Source: Craurococcus roseus (GTDB taxonomy: Bacteria > Pseudomonadota > Alphaproteobacteria > Acetobacterales > Acetobacteraceae). Taken from it: a stretch of DNA of 41,118 bases. Shown here in pieces: positions 8,823-16,823 of this stretch; the stretch's first letter is position 1; the number at the start of each line of letters is the position of its first letter. Position numbers and translations under genes: made by a program. The notes under the pieces were generated by a model that was not told the origin of the DNA, made no database searches, and saw only the letters and a list, made by a program, of their open reading frames with translations. The stretch is from NCBI RefSeq assembly GCF_039523795.1, contig NZ_BAAAFZ010000065.1:1-41118 (forward strand), read 5' to 3'.

Positions 8823-9800
8823 TTACGCCCCGACCACCTGCGCGCCCGTGGCCGGCTTCCAGACGATGCGCCCGCCCTGGAACTGGCTGAACTTCCCGCC
8901 GCCGCCTGGCAGGTCCTGCTCGTCGGACACCGGGTAGCCGAGCGCGCTCCGCTCCCAGCCGAGCGACGCCCACTTTTCGCGGATCAGCCCGTGGACCTCC
9001 CACGCCCCGGTTTGCGGCGTCCAGTAGATCGAGCCGCCCTGGAAGTGGTTGAACCGCCCCACGCCGTCGGGCGTCTTGGTTTCGTCCGTCACCGGGTAGC
9101 CGAGGAAGCTCCGTTCCCAACCCATCGACGCCCACTTGTCGCGGATCAGCCCGTGGACCTCCCAGGCGCCGGTCTTCGGCGTCCAGTAGATCGAGCCGCC
9201 CTGGAAGTGGTTGAACCGCCCCACGCCGTCCGGCGTGCCCGTCTCGTCGGTCACGGGCTTGCCGAGGAAGCCGGACTCGCCGCCCAGCGCGGCGTACTTT
9301 TGGCCGATGAAGCCGTACACGGCGAAGCGCTTCTCCACGCAATCGGCCATGTGCAGGAGGTTCATCTGGACGACGTTCGGGAAGGCCGCGCGCCCGCCGT
9401 GCTCGCCCTGCTGGGCGACGAAGGTGGACAGGCTGTTCAGGACCTTCGAGGCCACGTTGGCGATGGCCGCGTACTTGGGCCCGGCGAAGGCCGCAGCCGA
9501 GGTCACGAGCCCGGTGTCGAACTGCGGGTTGCCCTGGATCTGCATGTGGGCCCGCCAGCTCTCGGCCTGGCCGTCGGGCCCCAGCGTCAGCTCGATCTGC
9601 GCGTGGTCGTCCTTCGCCATGCCCCTGATGTGGTCGAGCTTCGTGAACAGGTAGAGGCCGCCGTCGCCCGTGTTGGCGACCGATGGCTTGTAGGTGCGGT
9701 AGTTGCTGCCGGAACTCTTGTACTCCGCGGCGCTGCCGTCCTTCTTGTCCCATCCGGTCAGCAGCCGCCCGAACTTGTCCATGTCGAATGCGATGGCCAT
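8823..9800 (-). CDS. LGFP-repeat protein
   Basis: This 325-residue protein ends in two and a half LGFP-type repeats with a 54-residue period (162 bases in the DNA, for example at 8978 and 9140). Each unit reads like LGYPVTDE, then GVGRFNHFQGGSIYWTP, then TGAWEVHGLIRDKWASMGWE. The first 165 residues are not recognised: a mixed domain with LTGWDKKDGSAAEYKSSGSN and a hydrophobic, Ala-rich centre. There is no signal peptide or membrane segment. ATG 9800 has a good ribosome site (GGGAGAAGAGG); the frame is open further upstream but without coding character. In the family, LGFP repeats are known mostly from cell-wall proteins of mycolate-bearing actinobacteria and are thought to bind or organise surface glycans; that role is only an inference here. 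It is divergent from the FAH gene. Confidence 0.8.
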   Translation of the reverse strand: MAIAFDMDKFGRLLTGWDKKDGSAAEYKSSGSNYRTYKPSVANTGDGGLYLFTKLDHIRGMAKDDHAQIELTLGPDGQAESWRAHMQIQGNPQFDTGLVTSAAAFAGPKYAAIANVASKVLNSLSTFVAQQGEHGGRAAFPNVVQMNLLHMADCVEKRFAVYGFIGQKYAALGGESGFLGKPVTDETGTPDGVGRFNHFQGGSIYWTPKTGAWEVHGLIRDKWASMGWERSFLGYPVTDETKTPDGVGRFNHFQGGSIYWTPQTGAWEVHGLIREKWASLGWERSALGYPVSDEQDLPGGGGKFSQFQGGRIVWKPATGAQVVGA

Positions 9801-9991
9801 CGTGCCTCTTCTCCCGGGCCGGGTTCCCCCGCTGGCGCGGCGCGCGCGGCGGCCCGACCGCGCTGGCGGGCGCACGCAATAGGGTGCTCCCTGCGAGCCG
9901 GCTGTGCGCCGCAGCACCGTCCACGCGCCCACTTGCCAGCGCGGCCCCGACGCGCTCCGCTGCTTAGGAAAAACCACCGGAGGGGCCAGCC

Positions 9992-10906
9992 ATGGCGACG
10001 AAGCTCGTCACGTTCGAAGACGGGAAAGGCCCGCCGCGCGCCGGCGCGCTGATCGACGACGGGCGGCGGCTGCTCGACTTGGCCGCCGTGCCCTCCGGCC
10101 CCCTTTCGGGGCGGGCGCCCGACATGCTCTCGCTGATCGAGGCCGGGCCGGCGGCGCTGGAAGCCGCGCGCGCCCTCGCCGCGGACCCGCCATCGGCCGC
10201 CGTGCTCGACGCCGGCGCGGCGCGGCTGCTCGCGCCCATCCCGCGCCCGCGCCGCAACGTCTTCTGCGTCGGCCGCAACTACATGGACCACGTCGCCGAG
10301 GGCGACCGCACCCGCGGCATCGAGAAGTCCGAGCTGCCCAAATACCCGCAGTTCTTCACCAAGGCGCCCGAGTGCGTCATCGGCCCGGACGAGGCCATCC
10401 CCGACCACGCCGGCACCACCCAATGGCTCGACTACGAGGTGGAGTTGGCGGTCGTGATCGGCCGCGAGGGCCGAGACATCCCGGCCGAGCGGGCGCTGGA
10501 CCACGTCTGGGGCTGGACGGTCGCCAACGACGTCACCGGCCGCGACCTCCAGCGCCGCTACGGCCAGTGGTTCAAGGGCAAGTCGCTCGACCGCTCCTGC
10601 CCGCTCGGCCCCTGGATCGTGCCCGCCGCCGAATTGGACGCGCTCGACACCGGCATCCGCTGCCGCGTCAACGGCGAGACGCGCCAGGACAGCCGCACGG
10701 GCAAGATGATCTTCGACGTGCGCGAGATCATCCGCCACCTCTCGGTCGGCTTCACCCTCCGCCCGGGCGACGTGGTGATGACCGGCACGCCGGAGGGCGT
10801 CGGCTACGCCATGCAGCCGCCGCGCACGCTCAAGGACGGCGACGTCGTGGAGTGCGAGATCGACGGCATCGGGACGCTGCGGAACACGGTGCGCGCCGGA
10901 GGCTAG
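9992..10906 (+). CDS. Fumarylacetoacetate hydrolase (FAH) family protein
   Basis: This 304-residue protein has the FAH catalytic domain from about residue 85. NVFCVGRNYMDHVAEG opens it, and the metal ligands of the family are visible: Glu149 and Glu151 in DYEVELAVVIG and Asp180 in WTVANDVTGRDLQ. KGKSLDRSCPLGPWIV and GDVVMTGTPEGVGYAM complete the signature. Members cleave or decarboxylate beta-keto acids with Mg2+ (fumarylpyruvate hydrolase, oxaloacetate decarboxylase, 2-oxo-hept-3-ene-dioate hydratase and others); the sequence does not show which. The ATG at 9992 follows GGAGGGGCC at normal spacing. It is not in an obvious aromatic-degradation operon, so it may act alone. Confidence 0.9.
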   Translation: MATKLVTFEDGKGPPRAGALIDDGRRLLDLAAVPSGPLSGRAPDMLSLIEAGPAALEAARALAADPPSAAVLDAGAARLLAPIPRPRRNVFCVGRNYMDHVAEGDRTRGIEKSELPKYPQFFTKAPECVIGPDEAIPDHAGTTQWLDYEVELAVVIGREGRDIPAERALDHVWGWTVANDVTGRDLQRRYGQWFKGKSLDRSCPLGPWIVPAAELDALDTGIRCRVNGETRQDSRTGKMIFDVREIIRHLSVGFTLRPGDVVMTGTPEGVGYAMQPPRTLKDGDVVECEIDGIGTLRNTVRAGG

Positions 10907-11244
10907 GGCGCCTCCCCAGGGTTCGACGACGCCGCCCCGCAGCCTTCGAAGCCCTTGGTGCCGCGCGTTGCGAGCGGCACGGCTCCGTGCGCGCGGGCAG
11001 CATGGTGGTGCGATGGCCGGCCCGTTCCCGCGCGGCCAGGAAGGCGGCACGGCGGCGAGGCTGCCGCGCATCGCCCGGCCCTCCTGGCCGGCGTTCGGCG
11101 GCGCCGGACGAGACGGCATCCGCAACCCGATGGGGCGAGGCCGGCCCGCGCGGCTCCTGCCGCCCTCCCCAGCGCCGCTCCCGCGGCAACCCGCGACGGC
11201 CGGGCAGCGTTGGCGCCCCGTCTTTTCCAGGAGATCAGGGTGTG
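10907..11244. other. Intergenic region without a recognised gene
   Basis: These 338 bases lie between the FAH gene and the secreted protein. I see no reading frame with recognisable protein character. A 7-bp inverted repeat, GTGCCGC (10958-10964) and GCGGCAC (10974-10980), follows the FAH stop and could be a weak transcription stop. The 3' end holds the ribosome site of the next gene. Confidence 0.4.
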
Positions 11245-11793
11245 ATGCGGTTCGGGTACGGCTTCGCGGCGTGCGGCGCTTTGGCGGCCTTCCTGCTGGC
11301 GGCGGACCCGGCCGCCGCGCAACAGCAGCAGCAGCAGCAGGCCCCCGCGGCGGGCGGCGGCGCGGCGGCGGAGAACGCCTACGCCACCCAGTTGCGCGAC
11401 ACGGAAGCGCGCCTCGGCCGGGCGATCGAGCAGGCGCAGGGCGGCGCCGGCCGCACCCAGGCCGGCGCCATGCCGCCCGGCCAGCAGCAACTGATGGACG
11501 CCACCCAGGCGGCTTGGCAGGCGATGCAGAGCGGCGCCCCCGAGGAGATGCGCGGCGCCAGCGGCCCCTACGCCGACGCCGACCGGACCTTCCGCCGCGC
11601 GGTGGAGGCCATGCGCGTCGGCCAAACCCCGCCGGACCAAGCGGTGACGGCGGCTCGCGAGGCTCACGCCGCGCTGGGCAAGCTGCGCGAGGCGGCGGCG
11701 CGGCAGGGCGGTGGCGCGGGCACGGGCGCCTCGTCGGCCCCATCGCCCGCCGCGTCCGGCCAAGGCCCCATGCAGGAGCCGCCGCGCCGCTGA
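11245..11793 (+). CDS. Secreted Gln/Ala-rich protein of unknown function
   Basis: This 182-residue protein starts with a clear Sec signal peptide (residues 1-26, ending AADPAAAQQ). A run of seven Gln follows, then a Gly/Ala stretch, a helical middle region (about residues 45-155: ENAYATQLRDTEARLGRAIE, then a segment with ADADRTFRRAVEAMR) and a low-complexity Gly/Ser/Pro tail. I do not recognise the family. The helical part suggests a small periplasmic helical bundle. ATG 11245 sits after AGGAGATCAGG; a GTG codon lies directly before it and could also serve. A strong hairpin at 11821-11843 follows the stop, so the gene is probably transcribed alone. Confidence 0.75.
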   Translation: MRFGYGFAACGALAAFLLAADPAAAQQQQQQQAPAAGGGAAAENAYATQLRDTEARLGRAIEQAQGGAGRTQAGAMPPGQQQLMDATQAAWQAMQSGAPEEMRGASGPYADADRTFRRAVEAMRVGQTPPDQAVTAAREAHAALGKLREAAARQGGGAGTGASSAPSPAASGQGPMQEPPRR

Positions 11794-11820
11794 CCGGCCC
11801 GCCGGCCAGACAGCCCTTTC

Positions 11821-11843
11821 CCCGGCGCGGCGTCCGCGCCGGG
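11821..11843 (+). terminator. Perfect hairpin after the secreted protein gene
   Basis: A 10-bp perfect stem, CCCGGCGCGG / CCGCGCCGGG with loop CGT, lies 27 bases after the stop at 11793. It has no T run, so it is a candidate rather than a proven rho-independent terminator. Confidence 0.5.
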
Positions 11844-11925
11844 CGCGTTGGCGGGGCCGCGGTCCCGCGCGATACTGCGTGCGGCACCTTGCGCAAACCC
11901 CACCCTCGGGAGCAGAGAGCGCGGC

Positions 11926-12900
11926 ATGGCGACCAGCGAGTGGGAAATCCCCCCGGACCTTCAGCCGAGCCCGGCCGACCACGCCTTCGACCTGGACGAG
12001 GCGCTCCGTTCGGTGGTGGCGGTGAAGTGCATGACGCCGCCCGACGCCTTCACCGCCCAGACGCTCGGCACCGAGCGCGCGGGCAGCGGCGTGGTGATCC
12101 GTCCGGACGGGCTGGTGCTCACCATCGGCTACCTCGTCACCGAGGCCGAGACCGTGTGGCTCACCACCCAGGACGGCCGCGCCATCCCCGGCCACGCCCT
12201 CGCCTACGACTTCGAGACCGGCTTCGGCCTGATCCAAGCCCTCGGCCGCCTCGACCTGCCGGCGCTGAAGGTGGACGGCGGCCCCGGCCCGCAGCCCGGC
12301 GACGTGGCGGTGCTGGCCTCGGCCGGCGGCCGCAAGCACGCGCTGCGCTGCACGGTGGCCGCTCGGCAGGAATTCGCCGGCTATTGGGAATACATGCTGG
12401 ACGAGGCGATCTTCACCGCCCCCGCCCACCCGTCCTGGGGCGGCGCCGGGCTGATCGGCGCGAACGGCGAGTTGCTCGGCATCGGCTCCCTGGTGATGCA
12501 GCAGCAGGACGGCAAAGGGCGGCGCGTGGACCTCAACATGGTGGTCCCCGCCAACCTCTTGCCGCCGATCCTGGAAGACCTGCTCGCCTTCGGCCGCCCC
12601 AACCGCCCGGCCCGGCCCTGGCTCGGCCTCTACGCCCAGGAGGACGAGGAGGGCGTGGTGGTCTCCTCCGTCGCCCGCAACGGCCCGGCGCAGAAGGCGG
12701 GCGTGCAGGAGGGCGACCGCGTGCTGGCGGTGGCCGGCGCGCGCGTTTCCGACCTGTCGAGCCTCTGGCGCGGCGTCTGGGCCTGCGGCAACGCCGGCGC
12801 CCGGGTGCGCCTCTCGCTCGGCCGCCGCGGCGCGGGGCGCGACGTCGTGCTCACCTCCATCGACCGCCGCTCGTTCCTGAAGGCGCCGCGGCTGCACTGA
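11926..12900 (+). CDS. S1C (HtrA-like) PDZ protein lacking the catalytic triad
   Basis: This 324-residue protein has the layout of an HtrA/DegP protein: a trypsin-like domain (about residues 40-215) and one PDZ domain (about 228-310, VVVSSVARNGPAQKAGVQEG). All three catalytic positions appear replaced. The usual His in LTNAHVV is Tyr69 (VLTIGYLV), the Asp in the TDLAL segment is Gly99 (ETGFGLIQ), and the Ser in GNSGGPL is Trp171 (PSWGGAGLIG). The surrounding fold motifs (GSGVVI, GIGSLVMQ, VVPANLL) are intact, so this is not simple decay. There is no signal peptide, which is also unlike DegP. It is probably a binding or scaffolding protein that uses PDZ and a dead protease fold; partners unknown. 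The start at ATG 11926 is the first with domain-adjacent sequence. Confidence 0.82.
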   Translation: MATSEWEIPPDLQPSPADHAFDLDEALRSVVAVKCMTPPDAFTAQTLGTERAGSGVVIRPDGLVLTIGYLVTEAETVWLTTQDGRAIPGHALAYDFETGFGLIQALGRLDLPALKVDGGPGPQPGDVAVLASAGGRKHALRCTVAARQEFAGYWEYMLDEAIFTAPAHPSWGGAGLIGANGELLGIGSLVMQQQDGKGRRVDLNMVVPANLLPPILEDLLAFGRPNRPARPWLGLYAQEDEEGVVVSSVARNGPAQKAGVQEGDRVLAVAGARVSDLSSLWRGVWACGNAGARVRLSLGRRGAGRDVVLTSIDRRSFLKAPRLH

Positions 12901-13105
12901 GGCAGCTGCGGCCTAAGGCCTTTCCGCGGCATGGAGGAGGCACTCGCGGGCGTTTCGGCGAATCTCTGGCTCATGGAAAGTTCCCGCACATCATTCACGA
13001 ACCCGCGAAGCGCGCGGCTGAAATGCCATCCGTTGATGTGGCTCAACCCGACACTGCGGCGGCAGTCCAGACTCCCTAGGCAACCAGATGCCGAGGAGCA
13101 CGGGC

Positions 13106-13423
13106 ATGCCACTCCGCTTCAAGCCGATCGTCTTCGTCGCTGGGGTTGCGCTCGTCGCCTGCGCGCCCGCACCGCGGCCCCAGGCGCAGGCGCCAACGCC
13201 CATGGCCGGCACCGGCGCCGGCAGCGCCGCGGACCCGCTTTCCACGGCGTCCCGCGAGCGGGCGGGCGCGGGCTGTCCGGACGCCAGCAGCGGCGTGGCG
13301 AGCCTCGGCACCACGGGAGGGGGAGACCGTCAAATCACCTACGCAGGGCGTGGCACGGGGAGCGGCGTCGGCGACCGGTCCCGCCGAATCGCGCCCGGCG
13401 GCGCGGCGGATAGCTGCAACTGA
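13106..13423 (+). CDS. Small lipoprotein of unknown function
   Basis: This protein of about 105 residues begins with a lipoprotein signal: a basic start (PLRFK), a hydrophobic stretch and the lipobox LVAC, with the lipidated Cys near residue 18. The mature part is rich in Ala, Gly, Pro and Ser, with a few Arg residues, and shows no known domain. I prefer ATG 13106 to ATG 13088 because GAGGAG lies 7 bases before 13106. It follows the S1C-like gene by about 200 bases on the same strand and is followed at once by a strong hairpin. The function cannot be inferred. Confidence 0.6.
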   Translation: MPLRFKPIVFVAGVALVACAPAPRPQAQAPTPMAGTGAGSAADPLSTASRERAGAGCPDASSGVASLGTTGGGDRQITYAGRGTGSGVGDRSRRIAPGGAADSCN

Positions 13424-13426
13424 AGG

Positions 13427-13459
13427 GCGGGTGGGCGGCCCGGAGTGCCGCCCACCCGC
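13427..13459 (+). terminator. Strong hairpin just after the lipoprotein stop
   Basis: A 13-bp perfect stem, GCGGGTGGGCGGC / GCCGCCCACCCGC with a 7-base loop, starts 3 bases after the stop at 13423. No T run follows. The position fits a terminator. Confidence 0.65.
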
Positions 13460-13838
13460 GCCCGCGAGCGCAAACAGCCCCCGGACGCGCGATCGAACGG
13501 ACCCGGCGACATGGAAAGGCTTGCCGCCCCACGTGTCGCCCCCGTGGACGCCGCGGGACTCGGCCCGATGATGCGCTAGTGCATCGGCGTTCGGCGGCCC
13601 GCAATGCGCCGCCCCTCGCCTCCGGCCGACACCCGCCGAGCGACCCGCAGCCCTCGGGACCTTACCGCCGCCGCCGCGGCTCGCCCCGCGGGCGGCCCCT
13701 CGCGCGCGTCGCTTGGCTGACGGACGCACCGGCGGGTGGCCCGAACGACGCCGACGAGTCGCCGCCGTTCGAGGGTGCCGCCACGCCTTTCGGCCGCCTC
13801 CCGGGAGGCGGCGCGCTGCGCGGCGCCGCGGCTTCCGA
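13460..13838. other. Convergent intergenic region, no gene seen
   Basis: About 380 bases lie between the lipoprotein hairpin and the end of the PspA-like gene on the minus strand. Frames are open only because of the GC content; none has recognisable protein character. A 5-bp inverted repeat, GATGC (13570-13574) / GCATC (13581-13585), is the only local structure noted. Confidence 0.4.
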
Positions 13839-14645
13839 TCAGACCGGCGACGGCGCTTGCAAGCGCGGCGGCTCGCCGCTGCGCTTCCGCAGCGCGGCCA
13901 AGCGGTCGGACAGGCTGCCCTGCGGCGCGCCGGCGCCCGTCACCGCGTTCATCGCCGCGGCGATGTGCGGGTCGTCCTTCTCCGGCCGGGTCGGCGCCAG
14001 CAGCTTCGCCTTGGCGTTGGCGGCCTCCGCCTGCGCCAGGTCGCGCTCCGCGTTCTCCTGCATCGCCTTCAACGCCACGCTCAAGCCGCTGGTCGCCTTG
14101 GAAAGGCCCGCCGCCTGCCGCGACGCTTCGGCGCGGCGTTCGGCGGTCTCGCGCTGCTGCGCCGCGCGGCCCATGTCGCGCTGCGCCCGGTCCAGTTCAG
14201 AGCGCGCCGACTTCAGCTTCTGCCCGGCCTGCTCGTAGGTCTCCTCCAGGGAGCGCAGGAAGTCGCCGGCGTCCTTGGCGTCCTCCTCCTCCCGCTGGAT
14301 CTCCGGCGCCATGCTTTCCAGCATCCCGACCAGGGTGGCGAGGCTGCGCTCCAGCTCCGCCTTCTTGGCGGGGTCCGCTTCCATCTCCATGCGGCCCTGG
14401 AGTTGCTCGGCGGCGGCCATGCGCTGGCGGGAGAGCGCCTGGATAGCCTCGGCCTCCTTGCGCTCCTTGTCGTAGGCGATGCGCGCCTGCGCCACCTGCC
14501 GGCCCAGCTCGTCCAGGTGCTGCTCCATGGTGCGCAGTTCGGCCTCGGTCGCCGATTGCGGGTCCCAGCGGACGATGGCCTCCACCGCGCTGGTGACGGC
14601 CTGGTCCCTCTTCACCCCGACGAGGTTGCGGAAGAATGCGAGCAT
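13839..14645 (-). CDS. PspA/IM30-like coiled-coil protein (YjfJ-type)
   Basis: This 268-residue, almost entirely helical protein begins with MLAFFRNLVGVKRDQAVTSA, a short amphipathic helix that could touch the membrane, followed by long charged coiled coils (about residues 40-210). The shape and start fit the PspA/IM30 (bacterial ESCRT-III-like) superfamily, in particular the YjfJ branch. The tail (about 225-268) contains DDPHIAAAMNAVTG, a short helix likely to pack on the core. ATG 14645 follows GAGAGGAGG. The gene is third in a minus-strand operon after DUF2491 (15111-16823) and DUF350 (14673-15089), the same three families as E. coli yjfK-yjfL-yjfJ. A role in membrane protection or remodelling under stress is inferred from the family. 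Confidence 0.8.
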   Translation of the reverse strand: MLAFFRNLVGVKRDQAVTSAVEAIVRWDPQSATEAELRTMEQHLDELGRQVAQARIAYDKERKEAEAIQALSRQRMAAAEQLQGRMEMEADPAKKAELERSLATLVGMLESMAPEIQREEEDAKDAGDFLRSLEETYEQAGQKLKSARSELDRAQRDMGRAAQQRETAERRAEASRQAAGLSKATSGLSVALKAMQENAERDLAQAEAANAKAKLLAPTRPEKDDPHIAAAMNAVTGAGAPQGSLSDRLAALRKRSGEPPRLQAPSPV

Positions 14646-14672
14646 GTTGGAGCCTCCTCTCTGCGTGTCGGA

Positions 14673-15089
14673 TCAGCCGGCCATCGCGCCGGCGTTGAGC
14701 AGCGCCACCGCGACCTGGATGCCCACCAGCATGCAGGCCGCGGCGGTGTTGTTCGCTTCGATCATGGCGCGCAGCCCCGGTATCAGCCGCGCGGCGGCGG
14801 CGAACGCCAGGAGCTGCAAGAGCAGCGCGACGACGCCCCAGATCAGTATGTCCAGCGTGACCAGGCTCGTCGCCAGCGTCGCCGCCAGCGGGATGGCCAA
14901 CGACACGAAGCTGCCGCCCAGCACGATGCCGGCCGCCGTGTTCCCCTCGCGCACCAGCCCCAGCTCGTGGAAGGGCGTGATCGCGTTGTAGCAGGCCACC
15001 CCCACGGCGAGCAGCGCCAGCGTCACCGAGAACTGCAACAGCAGCACCGGCAAGCCCCTGGTCAAGATGACGATGACGCCCTCCTCCAT
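14673..15089 (-). CDS. DUF350 family inner-membrane protein (YjfL-type)
   Basis: This 138-residue protein has four membrane helices (about residues 10-30, 50-70, 75-100 and 115-135), as normal for DUF350. Family traits are visible: a polar turn after helix 1 (ITPFHELGLVREGNTAAGI) and a similar polar motif before helix 4 (IEANNTAAACMLVGIQVAVA), consistent with an internal two-helix repeat. ATG 15089 follows GAGAAGGAGAAGG. It lies 21 bases after the DUF2491 gene and 27 bases before the PspA-like gene, so one transcript is likely. In comparative genomics, DUF350 proteins occur with PspA-like and ATP-grasp proteins in a predicted membrane-associated system; the molecular function is unknown. Confidence 0.88.
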   Translation of the reverse strand: MEEGVIVILTRGLPVLLLQFSVTLALLAVGVACYNAITPFHELGLVREGNTAAGIVLGGSFVSLAIPLAATLATSLVTLDILIWGVVALLLQLLAFAAAARLIPGLRAMIEANNTAAACMLVGIQVAVALLNAGAMAG

Positions 15090-15110
15090 GCCTTCTCCTT
15101 CTCGGGTCCG

Positions 15111-16823
15111 TCAGGCGAGCGAGAGCGTCGCCGGGTTCACGTCGATGCCCGCGGCGATCTCCACCCAGGCCTGCCCCTCCGCCTCCACCGCCGACACCAG
15201 GATGTATTCGACGGGCGGCGCCGGCTCCGGCGCCCCGGTCGGCGCGGCGTAGAGCATCGCCTGGCTGCGCACGGTGCGCGGCGCGCCGCCCGCCGCGGCC
15301 TCGATCGTCTCCACCAGCGGCAGCGGCGCCACGCGCGCCTCGCCCGGCACCCAGGCGCGGCCGTAGAGCTTGCCGTCCTTGGTTTGGAACTCCGGCCAGC
15401 CGATCATGCCCTCGTTCGGGTCGAGCCACGCGCCCCATTCCTCCGCGCTCGCCGGCGACACCTCGTCGATCGGCGCGAAGAAGCGGCACTCGTCCGGTCG
15501 GCCGTCCGCGCCCGCGTGGATCTGGAAGAAGCCGCGCCGCTCCGGCAGGTGAAGGCGCACGAAATCCACCGCGCCGCCCTCCACCCGGCCCACCTCGGCG
15601 ATGCTGACGCGCCCGCTGCCGGCCGCCGAGCCGGGCGGCACGGGCGGCGGCACCTTGATCGCGTCCCCGGCGAGGATGAAGGGCGTCGGGTCCGCGGTCA
15701 CGGTCATGCCGACGCGGTAAAGGGACGGCGAATAGCGCTCGCCCGAAAGCTTGTGGCGCAGCATCGCGCCGGCGCTGCCCAACGGTCCCTTCACGCCCGT
15801 CCCTCCCGTTCCGGTGCCACCGCCCTGCTGCCTCCCCCGCCGGAACGACAGGAAGGCGAGCCCGGCGCCGCCCACGACGAGCACGGGCAGCCACAGACCG
15901 AAGCCGGCGCCGTCGCCCCCGTCGGCCGGCGCCGTGGTCGGGGTTCGGGCGTCGTTGCTCGGCCCCGGCGCCAGGGCCACTTCCGGCGGCACGTCGGGCG
16001 GAAGGTAGTTCGGGTCGCGCGGCGCTGGCTGCTGCCCTTGCCCGTCCCGCTGCTGCGCGAGTTCCCGGTCCAGGCGGTCCAGCCGCTCGCGCAGTTCGGC
16101 GTTGTCCTGCGCCTGCCGCTCGGCCTCTTCCCGCCATTGGCGGACGCCCGGGTCGTCCTGGTGGTTGCGGAAGAAGTCGACCGAGCCCGGGCGCGTCAGG
16201 TTGTTGAGCAGGTAGCCGAGGAAGAGCCCGTCCCAGACGCCGAAGGAACGCCCGCCCAGGCCGCCGAACACCCCGCCGCCCGGCGCGGACCAGCCGCGGT
16301 CGCGGTACCAGTCCGTCCCGTAGCCGCGGCCGTAGTCCGGGCGGTAATCGTAGCGGGGCCGCGCCGGCGGCAACCCCCAGCGCTCGCGCCCCGTCGTGCC
16401 CGCCGACGGCGGCGGCAATCGGACCGCGGGCGGCGCTTCCCGCTGCCGTCGCGCCGCGTCCGACTGCGCGCGGTACCGCTCCAACGCCGAGCCCGAGCCC
16501 TGCCGCGACAACGCGCGGTCCCCCGACGACCCGTACCCGTAGGAGGACGGCCCCCGCCCGTAGGACGCCCCCGGGCGCGAATACCCGCCCCCCACGGAGG
16601 GCGTGCGCGGGGCCGCGCCCCATCCGCCGCCGCGCCCGACAGAGGGCGTCCGCGAGCGCGGTGCCGAAGGCCGCGCGTAACCGCCCGAGGACCGCGCCCT
16701 CTGCTGCGCCGCTGCCTCCGTCGCGCCCGCCAACAAGGCGACGGTCGCAACCGGGGGCACCGGCGCCAGGACCGGCGCGGCGAGCAGCAGCAAGGCGCAG
16801 AGATGGGCGCGGCGTCTAGGCAT
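15111..16823 (-). CDS. DUF2491 family protein with an exported low-complexity N-terminal half
   Basis: This 570-residue protein has a composite layout. Residues 1-40 look like a signal peptide (ALLLLAAPVLAP, ending TEAAAQQ). Residues 41-185 are rich in Gly, Tyr, Arg, Ser and Pro. SFGVWDGLFLGYLLNNLTRP begins a hydrophobic and then coiled-coil part (to about 270). A membrane helix, FGLWLPVLVVGGAGLAFLSF (about 315-334), is followed by basic residues. The rest (about 355-570) is a DUF2491 domain as in E. coli YjfK: MLRHKLSGERYSPSLYRVGM, then LPERRGFFQIHAG and GWPEFQTKDGKLYGR. By the positive-inside rule the DUF2491 domain would be cytoplasmic and the low-complexity part periplasmic. E. coli YjfK has only the DUF2491 part. 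First gene of the DUF2491-DUF350-PspA operon. Confidence 0.82.
   Translation of the reverse strand: MPRRRAHLCALLLLAAPVLAPVPPVATVALLAGATEAAAQQRARSSGGYARPSAPRSRTPSVGRGGGWGAAPRTPSVGGGYSRPGASYGRGPSSYGYGSSGDRALSRQGSGSALERYRAQSDAARRQREAPPAVRLPPPSAGTTGRERWGLPPARPRYDYRPDYGRGYGTDWYRDRGWSAPGGGVFGGLGGRSFGVWDGLFLGYLLNNLTRPGSVDFFRNHQDDPGVRQWREEAERQAQDNAELRERLDRLDRELAQQRDGQGQQPAPRDPNYLPPDVPPEVALAPGPSNDARTPTTAPADGGDGAGFGLWLPVLVVGGAGLAFLSFRRGRQQGGGTGTGGTGVKGPLGSAGAMLRHKLSGERYSPSLYRVGMTVTADPTPFILAGDAIKVPPPVPPGSAAGSGRVSIAEVGRVEGGAVDFVRLHLPERRGFFQIHAGADGRPDECRFFAPIDEVSPASAEEWGAWLDPNEGMIGWPEFQTKDGKLYGRAWVPGEARVAPLPLVETIEAAAGGAPRTVRSQAMLYAAPTGAPEPAPPVEYILVSAVEAEGQAWVEIAAGIDVNPATLSLA

Noticed and set aside
8978..9262. 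Tandem DNA repeat as a mobile or regulatory element
   Set aside because: The 162-base period equals 54 codons and falls within the LGFP repeats of a coding gene.
6529..9924. Very long antisense open frames, for example about 1130 codons on the minus strand over hyuA and the LGFP gene, and about 700 codons on the plus strand at 1203-3290
   Set aside because: The GC content removes stop codons from all frames. These frames have no family motifs, their codon-position pattern is wrong, and they lie over genes with clear motifs.
13088..13105. ATG at 13088 as the start of the small lipoprotein
   Set aside because: It has no ribosome site, while GAGGAG lies at the right distance before ATG 13106, and the shorter form gives a more normal lipoprotein signal.
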